Shown one piece after another: positions 57,962 to 64,000 of a DNA stretch of 64,000 nt. Origin of the DNA: Schizophyllum amplum (taxonomy: Eukaryota; Basidiomycota; Agaricomycetes; Agaricales; Schizophyllaceae); assembly GCA_007026445.1 (NCBI GenBank), contig VDMD01000090.1, forward strand, positions 1-64,000, read 5' to 3'. A model generated the notes under the pieces. It searched no databases. It was not told the DNA's origin and saw nothing but the letters and a program-made list of their open reading frames with translations. How positions within the stretch are numbered: the first letter of the stretch is position 1; every line of letters begins with the position of its first letter. Both the position numbers and the translations under genes were made by a program.

Positions 57962-59961
57962 ATGTCCCACTTATCTTCAGATATTGCGGCGCGCATCATC
58001 GAGTTGTCGGAGGGCTTTGATGAAACGACTCCCCTACAAATGGTCGCAAGCATCGCACAGCGCATCGAGCGCTTGGTGCGTCGCCCACAGCTTCGATTCC
58101 AGGGCCTTGACGTCGACCCATTCACATCGGAAGACTGGCGTCTCCGCACACCCGAGGTGACCAACGCCATCCGCGACCTCGAAGCCATAGCCAGCGTCCT
58201 CCGTTTCCAGATAGACCAAGCCGCACCCCTCCGGCGGCTCCTCGTTCCCCACGTGCGCCGTCTATGGCACAACATAGTCCTCTGGATCGAATTCCTCCAC
58301 CCAGTGCACCACTTTGGAACGGAACGAATGGCGCACGTTCCAGTATCCGTGCTCGCCAGCGCCTTGTATGGCCTGTTCACTCTCAAGTCCGCGCTCGTCG
58401 ACCTGCTCGACCAGACACCGCAGATTTATCGTGCGCTGTTCGATCTATGGCTCCATGTCGACGTGTACTGTGAGCTCCCGCTTGCGCTGGTACATGCTAA
58501 ATACCTTCATATGCTCTTCCTGACCGTCGAGCGCGCGCTCCTGCGCCACGACATCCTATCCAAGGTACATGGCGACGGACCGCTAGTCCCCGAAGACGTG
58601 GACATGATCGCGCGGGACATGGCGCTCTCGGTCGTGGGCCATCACCCACGCCGCTTCTATCGCCGCTTCGTTCACCTTGTCGAACTCTTTGTTACGCCCA
58701 TCGAGCCATACGTAATGATAAGCATGGATTCGGAGTTGATGCTCGTTCGCGTGGCGATGAGCCAGCTCTCCCTGCTGGCGATGGTATCGAACTTGTTCAT
58801 CCCCGCGTCCTCGCAGCGGCGGGATGTCGTCCGGGCGCTCGTCCGCGTGCTTCGCGGCCTGCTCGACCGGCCGGTGGACGCGCTCGAGGCGGAGGAGGCA
58901 GCGTGTATGGTACTCTGGGGTATGTGGAAATGCGCGGGCGACCGGCGGTTGCTCGTCTGGGCTCTGCGAGACGGTGTGCTTGAGCTCATCAGTGCGGTCC
59001 ACAACAAGAGGCCGTCGGACACGACGAACTCGATGCTTAATTATATCGCGGATCAGGCCATGCACGTCCAGGTGCTGCGCGTTCTTGGCCCTGGTGGCCA
59101 GGTCGTGCCGTTTGGCGGTCCGGCGGTGGAGACGAGCATGCGTGAGCGCACGGAGGTCATGCGCTCATTATATCCGAAGGTGTGCGCTTGTAGTAAGGTA
59201 GGAGCTCCGTGTATTGTGTGTGGAGGACCATCATTGATGCTTGACTTTTCCAGTGTCCTCGCAGAAGCGCACAAGACCGCTACGGGCTACGCCGATGTGC
59301 GTGTGTGACGACATGCTACTGCTCATCAGAATGTCAACTGCACGACTGGTCGTCGCACCGCCCTCGATGTCAATCCATCCGCATGACTATGGTCGAAGGT
59401 ACTTTCTCCTCGCGTCACCCCCCCTTTTTTCCCTCCTCCTCTAACAAAGACTTTTCATCAGCTCTCAGATATCTTCCCTCGAGCGAGATCTCCCCACTCG
59501 ACGTGCGATTTCACATCCTTTACGCTCGATTCCTCGTCCGCATGAATTTCGCGAAGCTCGAACTGGTCGAGATCCCCAGGTCGGAAGGATGGCAGCTCTG
59601 CAACTACTGCCTCGGCATCGACCTGAGGCAGATGCCCCCGCAGCCCTCATTGCGCGTGATGCCGCGACAACTTCGGGGGACCCACGGCGAGGAATTCCAT
59701 GGCACATTTGAGGAGCTAATGAACAGCGTGCGTACATCGTCGAATGATCCTCATGAGCACAGTGAGGTCCGCTACATCGTGACCGCGTTCGTACCCGCTT
59801 TGCGCCATACCGCGAAGCCGTACGGCGTTAAGGTACTTGATGTACCTTTGAGCCTCATGTTGGACGGATATATGCCGGTGGGGGACGGGTGGGTGGGTCC
59901 TGGAGGCGATTGGAGGAGTGATTGCGAGGAGGAGAGTGTAAATAAGGTGGATACGCAATGA
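57962..59961 (+). CDS. MYND zinc-finger protein 2 (paralogue of protein 1)
   Basis: Exons 57962-59197, 59254-59398 and 59462-59961 join to 1881 nt (626 residues). Intron positions and phases match those of the divergent neighbour: one just before the MYND finger and one just after it. The finger reads CPRRSAQDRYGLRRCAC, then TTCYCSSECQLHDWSSHRPR plus C. The upstream helical domain (LFDLWLHVDVYCELPLALVH, FYRRFVHLVELF) and tail (SLMLDGYMPVGDGWVGPGGD) align throughout. The pair therefore arose by an inverted duplication that is old enough for considerable divergence. Start MSHLSSDI at 57962; the open frame extends upstream into the shared promoter. Confidence 0.86.
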
Positions 59962-60119
59962 AGGATGATTCTGAGAGCGAGACGAAGAGTGAGTCGACAT
60001 CGGCGTATCTATTCGCTCGTGCCCCGAGGCGCAAGCACAATACGGCAGGCGCTGCACGATCCGAAGGTGAGAGAGAGGCGAGAGGCAGTGACGTGGACGA
60101 GACGCGGAAACAATGAGAG

Positions 60120-60695
60120 CGGATACTAGAAGAGAGCGAGGCGGAGACGCTGGCGCGTGACTCGGCGAAGGGGGTGCGGCAGGCCGTAGTATTCAATGCG
60201 ACATTTCTTCTGATAAAGAACATTTGCGAGGATGTAGATCCGCTCGTCTCCTTCAGCCGCTTCCTCGCGCACACTCCGAGGCCCTCCGTGCGAACACTCG
60301 AGCTGCACGAGATCAGCGTCACGGATTCTGGCAGCGCCTTTCTCGTGTGTCTTGCTCTCCTCCCCGACCTCGACCGGATGGCCGTGACATGGGGCTGGTA
60401 CCAAGCCATGTCCATGACGATGATGTACGCGCGCTGCACAGGGCCGCTGACGGATGAGGTCCTCGATCGCATGACGGCTGTCGCTGAGCGAACGCTGCTC
60501 GTGCCGCGGATCACGTCGATCGACTTCAACGTATGGTACAGTTACAGGTATTTCAGCGAACCAGCGCTACGCAGATTCGTCCGATCTAGAAGGGTGTCGA
60601 GCGTGCGAGGCGGGTGTAGAAAGCTGGCGCTGGAAAAAGGCAAAGTTAACAGGATTTACGACGGCGGGGATTGTCATGAATCAGACGACTCGTGA
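60120..60695 (+). pseudogene. Gene fragment, F-box/LRR-tail-like, no start codon
   Basis: One open frame, FLLIKNICEDVDPLVSFSRF, TLELHEISVTDSGSAFLVC and LRRFVRSRRVSSVRGG, resembles the C-terminal end of agaricomycete F-box/leucine-rich proteins; this is a weak assignment. There is no ATG before MAVTWGW, and an upstream stop excludes a longer single exon. After ESDDS a TGA interrupts what reads on as a strongly acidic tail (DAGNDSEDDEDDEDDEDE), suggesting recent decay. It follows MYND gene 2 on the same strand. Confidence 0.45.
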
Positions 60696-60960
60696 GACGC
60701 TGGAAACGATTCGGAAGACGACGAGGATGATGAGGATGACGAGGACGAGTAACGTGACGGCGACGAGGACGACGAGAACGACCAGCAAGACGGCAAAGAA
60801 GGCGACGACGAGGAGGACAGCGGCGAGGATTGAGCGAGGACAACGACTGAGAAGATGATGATGAAGGTAACGGCGAGGGGCGAAGAGGGAGACGAAGGCG
60901 TCGGGGCGAAAGGACTCGGAGCATTGGAGAACGAGGGAAATGACGAGAGGAGGGCGAAGG
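60696..60960 (+). repeat. GA/GAC-rich simple repeat
   Basis: GACGACGAGGATGATGAGG-type triplet-biased sequence, the remnant acidic coding tail of the fragment upstream. 60961-61178 shows no gene. Confidence 0.6.
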
Positions 60961-61100
60961 AGGTATTCCCCCTCTAGTAGTTACTCAATGTCGTACATTG
61001 TTTTCTCGTATAATGCTGAGGAAAGTCAATGCTATGAGGGCGGTGGATTGTGAACCCTTGTGAACCTTGCGTTACAGTGTTACGACGCGCCTGATCATAC

Positions 61101-61115
61101 CACGTGATCGTGATC
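61101..61115 (+). promoter_or_regulatory. CACGTGATCGTGATC motif upstream of F-box gene D
   Basis: Single copy, 78 bp before the start codon. It shares CACGTGATCGYGAT with the five-copy array upstream of gene A. Confidence 0.5.
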
Positions 61116-61178
61116 TAACTCGTGATCGTCACGCTCGTGGCTCTTTACATAATCCTTGTCCTTGTCGTCCATGCACCG

Positions 61179-64000
61179 ATGGCTGACCATACACATTCTG
61201 AAGACGTGAGCATGGGTCTTTACGGCGGTCGAACCGCTCACAAACCGCTCAAGCAGGGCGCAACGCCGGGTGGCAAGCTGGCTGCTCTCTCGGAATTCCC
61301 CTTGGACATGATGTACGAGGTGCGTTTTGACGAGAAAACGAGCACTTACGAACGCGCCTCTGATGATCTTTGACCTAGATCTTCTGCTACCTCCATCCTG
61401 CCGAACTCCTCGCCATTTCACGGACGAACAAGACGCTGCGCGGCGTGCTCTTACGGAAGAGCGCACGGTGGATCTGGCAGACCAGTTTCAGGAACTACAA
61501 GAACATGCCAGAGCCCCCAACGGATCTCAACGAGCCGCAGTACGCACGGCTGTTGTGTGACAATTCATGCATGGTACGTTCGTATCTGCAATCGTTGGTC
61601 ATCGCATCGCGGCATCGACTGACCCGACTTTAGTTTTGCTTGTCTCCCAACGCCCCCCTCATCTCTTGGAGGGCGCGCCTTCGATTTTGCAAAGGCTGCA
61701 TGAAGACCGAGTAAGCTGGTGTCTTTGCAATCAAGGCGCGCGCTCATTTCTGGTGAAACTAGGTTCATCCGGATCACAGACGTACACGATGAAGAGGATG
61801 CAATTCTGATTCGGTCGTTCATCAGGGATCGCATCCATTCTGTTGGTGAGCTATATTCAAGGGCGCAGGTCGACAATTTTTGCGCGGGATACAATCGTGT
61901 TCGGAACGACGAAGCGCAGGCCTCCGCTTGGCTGACGGACCAGTTAAGCATATACCAAAGGACGCGGGAGGTGCGCCAACGTATGGCTACTATACTGTGC
62001 AATAAATCATGATGGGACGCTTGTCTGTACATTGCAATTGTACATTCGGTTGAAGAGGCTCCTTCGTCGGACACTGCCCCATTTGCGAGCGGGACATTGC
62101 GAAGGGACACTCTATGGGGACATTGCATGTAAGGTGAGCTCGTAGGGATATGCACCATCGAGACCTGCAAGTCTTGACTTGCATTCAATAGCATGGGAAG
62201 GGGTTTGATGTATAGTATCGGAAGGAGGGCCAACAGCACTTCTACTTAGTGATTACAGACAGACGGTAGGCGTAAGATCAATAGCTTGGAGTATAGAGTA
62301 TACACATGAATATTCTAGTGAAGACTCAGCTGTCGAGGATATTGGGGGAGGTGGATCATGAGATCAAGGAGATAGATGAGCGCTCGGGCAACTTCGAGCC
62401 CAGTCTCCTACCCACCCGGCACGGCAGGTAGGGTCTTATACTGAGGGAGAGGGCGACAAGAACAAGAGCGACATACCTAAATAGAACTAGTACAAGAAGC
62501 CTGTCACTTATATGATCAGGTAAGGGTGAATTGGGGCGGATCATATAAGTGACAGGCTTCTTGTACTAGTTCTATTTAGGTATGTCGCTCTTGTTCTTGT
62601 CGCCCTCTCCCTCAGTATAAGACCCTACCTGCCGTGCCGGGTGGGTAGGAGACTGCTTCGAGCCGTCCATTCGGCAATCGCCGGCCGCATTCGGCGTTCA
62701 TGTTGTTTTGGGACCGAACCTCTTCAGGAAACTTTTGTATGATACACCCCTCGAAAGACTCATGAAGTCGCTCTTTGAGGTGCCCATTGAAACAAATGTA
62801 CCACTGTGGCTCACTCGGAGTCACTCGTGAGAGCGGCTCGCTCAACGCGTCCAGCGAATCTGTCCACCGCGAGTGGAATTCTCACGAAGGTAACCATACA
62901 AGTGTACAATAGCACTGTACTGCGCTGCTTTATTATGCACCGGACGGAGACGCCCAATGCAGCGTACCGTTCTGCTTACGCTTCGAGCTGTCGACATCTG
63001 TCATCCACAAATGTCTCGATGAGATCGACCGCTGGAGGCTTCATTCATGTGAAGCGCCCGTTCAAGCGTCTTCTGGCCTTGAATGTCCCTTTCAGGGGCT
63101 TTTGTAAGTGTTCCGCCTTCAACGACAATGTCCCGGCTGATTTATTGCACAGTATAGTTGCCATACCAACGCGTCACGATGTGTGCTCTCTGGTTGACGC
63201 TTAGCTTTTCAAGCATGGCGGGCGCTTGCAGAAATCGGGTATATATCACGCGCAGAAGTGGCGCCGGGCTGAGATCAGGATACGCAGAGAATTGTGAGTT
63301 TAGTGTGGTATTTACGGGCCCGCATGCTCACGCGACCAGTGTATACGAAAGGCTGCGTGAGCTCGGTTGGGGGGAGGAGCTCGAGTATGAGGAATCTCGG
63401 TACTTTCTAGATGACAACCCGTTGCTTAGAATTCCGCAGCGCCTGACTCATGGACGTATGTCCGATGTGTTTCTTGTGTTCTTTCGGTTACTGAATTTTC
63501 GAAGCATGGAAGACAATCGAGCAAGAACTCGTCGCTTACGTGCAGGCGCTGCGAGAGGGACGCCTTGCGAGGGAAAGAGCAGCTACGCTCCACGCGCGCT
63601 ACTACAAGCTCGCCGATGTGTACGACGAATATCTGTCTGCCAAGCCTCTTGATCCAGTCTTCCCCGTCGTCGGTGACATTGTTACGGTCGACCACATACG
63701 CGTCGCCATTGAGGACACTCCAGTCGACCAATTCATGTCCTGCAGCACCATGCGCGCGCTCATCGACGATATCCCGCAGTCCTGGTTCGTTGAATGGCGC
63801 GAGAAGGCCGATGCGGCTCTCGTTAACGTCGTATCGAAAGGCCTTCATCATCCAGCGACCTCGGCGGACCTATCCCTGGCCTCAACTCACTTCTTCCATG
63901 TGTCCTCTAGCAACGCCTGCTCGGACGTGTCTGCCAAGGCGTACCCGGATATTCTAGAAGATGAGGACGTGGTGGCTCGCGGCGACACGTCGTCGTGGGA
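61179..64000 (+). CDS. F-box protein D (paralogue of A), right end beyond window
   Basis: Exons 61179-61319, 61379-61573, 61634-61710, 61763-61970, 63232-63293, 63340-63455 and 63505 to the edge all join in phase. The F-box is split as in A: LAALSEFPLDMMYE then IFCYLHPAELLAISRTNKTL. Exon 3 is 77 nt as in A. Later blocks match A: YERLRELGWGEELEYEESRY, then YYKLADVYDEYLSAKPLDPV after the intron at 63456-63504. Intron 4 is 1,261 nt, against about 60 nt elsewhere in the family, and contains a foldback MITE. The N-terminus (MADHTHSEDVSMGLYGG) lacks the acidic repeats of A. It is probably functional if the long intron is removed; splicing across it is inferred from phase only. Confidence 0.8.
62401..62655. 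mobile_element. Foldback MITE with 117-bp perfect inverted repeats
   Basis: Arms 62401-62517 and 62539-62655 are perfect complements around a 21-bp loop. The unit is flanked on both sides by the 9-bp direct repeat CTTCGAGCC (62392-62400 and 62656-62664), a target duplication of the length made by Mutator-like transposases. Termini begin CAGTCTCCTACCC. No coding capacity. Unbroken arm identity indicates a very recent insertion or arm homogenisation. Confidence 0.88.

Noticed and set aside
61565..62239. 224-codon minus-strand frame
   Set aside because: It is antisense to exons 3 and 4 of F-box gene D, which align with paralogue A and splice in phase.

Overview
The window looks like nuclear DNA of a basidiomycete, probably an agaricomycete and perhaps Polyporales. 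It is GC-rich, genes are cut by many introns of about 50 nt, and it carries large F-box and MYND-finger families, a chromodomain Ty3/Gypsy element and a Plavaka-type DNA transposon. Gene models were built by reading splice sites by eye. Models whose joined exon length divides exactly by three are given with exon lists.

Layout. 1-7.8 kb is a compact housekeeping block: a GID/CTLH ubiquitin-ligase RING subunit (minus, cut by the window edge), the 60S biogenesis factor NSA1 (plus), a FHIP/RAI16-like protein (plus, with a run of apparent single-base frameshifts) and a DNAJC9-like J-protein (minus). 8.0-8.4 kb holds a small cluster of hairpins. 8.4-15.4 kb is a near-identical-LTR Ty3/Gypsy chromovirus with intact gag and pol. 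16.1-23.3 kb is a second, minus-strand LTR element with 1.1 kb LTRs, unusual TAAT/ATTA termini and no recognisable protein. 23.3-27.3 kb is a degenerate GC-rich higher-order repeat. 28.3-32.2 kb is a mosaic of about sixteen different minisatellites placed end to end.

32.1-39.5 kb carries three related F-box genes (A on plus, B and C on minus). The minisatellites run into the promoter and first exon of A, and gene C has other tandem repeats inside its exons. A fourth family member (D, 61.2 kb to the right edge) contains a foldback MITE in a long intron. 41.0-43.4 kb is an unrecognised cysteine-containing gene. 43.55-51.09 kb is a complete Plavaka-type transposon bounded by 15-bp inverted repeats, with an intact 999-residue transposase and a divergent intact 701-residue companion gene. 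Two decayed copies of one unidentified gene lie at 39.8-40.8 and 54.7-55.7 kb. 55.8-60.0 kb is a head-to-head pair of MYND-finger paralogues sharing a 224-bp promoter.

The left end is therefore ordinary conserved genome. Most of the rest is accessory DNA shaped by recent transposition and tandem duplication around lineage-specific F-box and MYND families.
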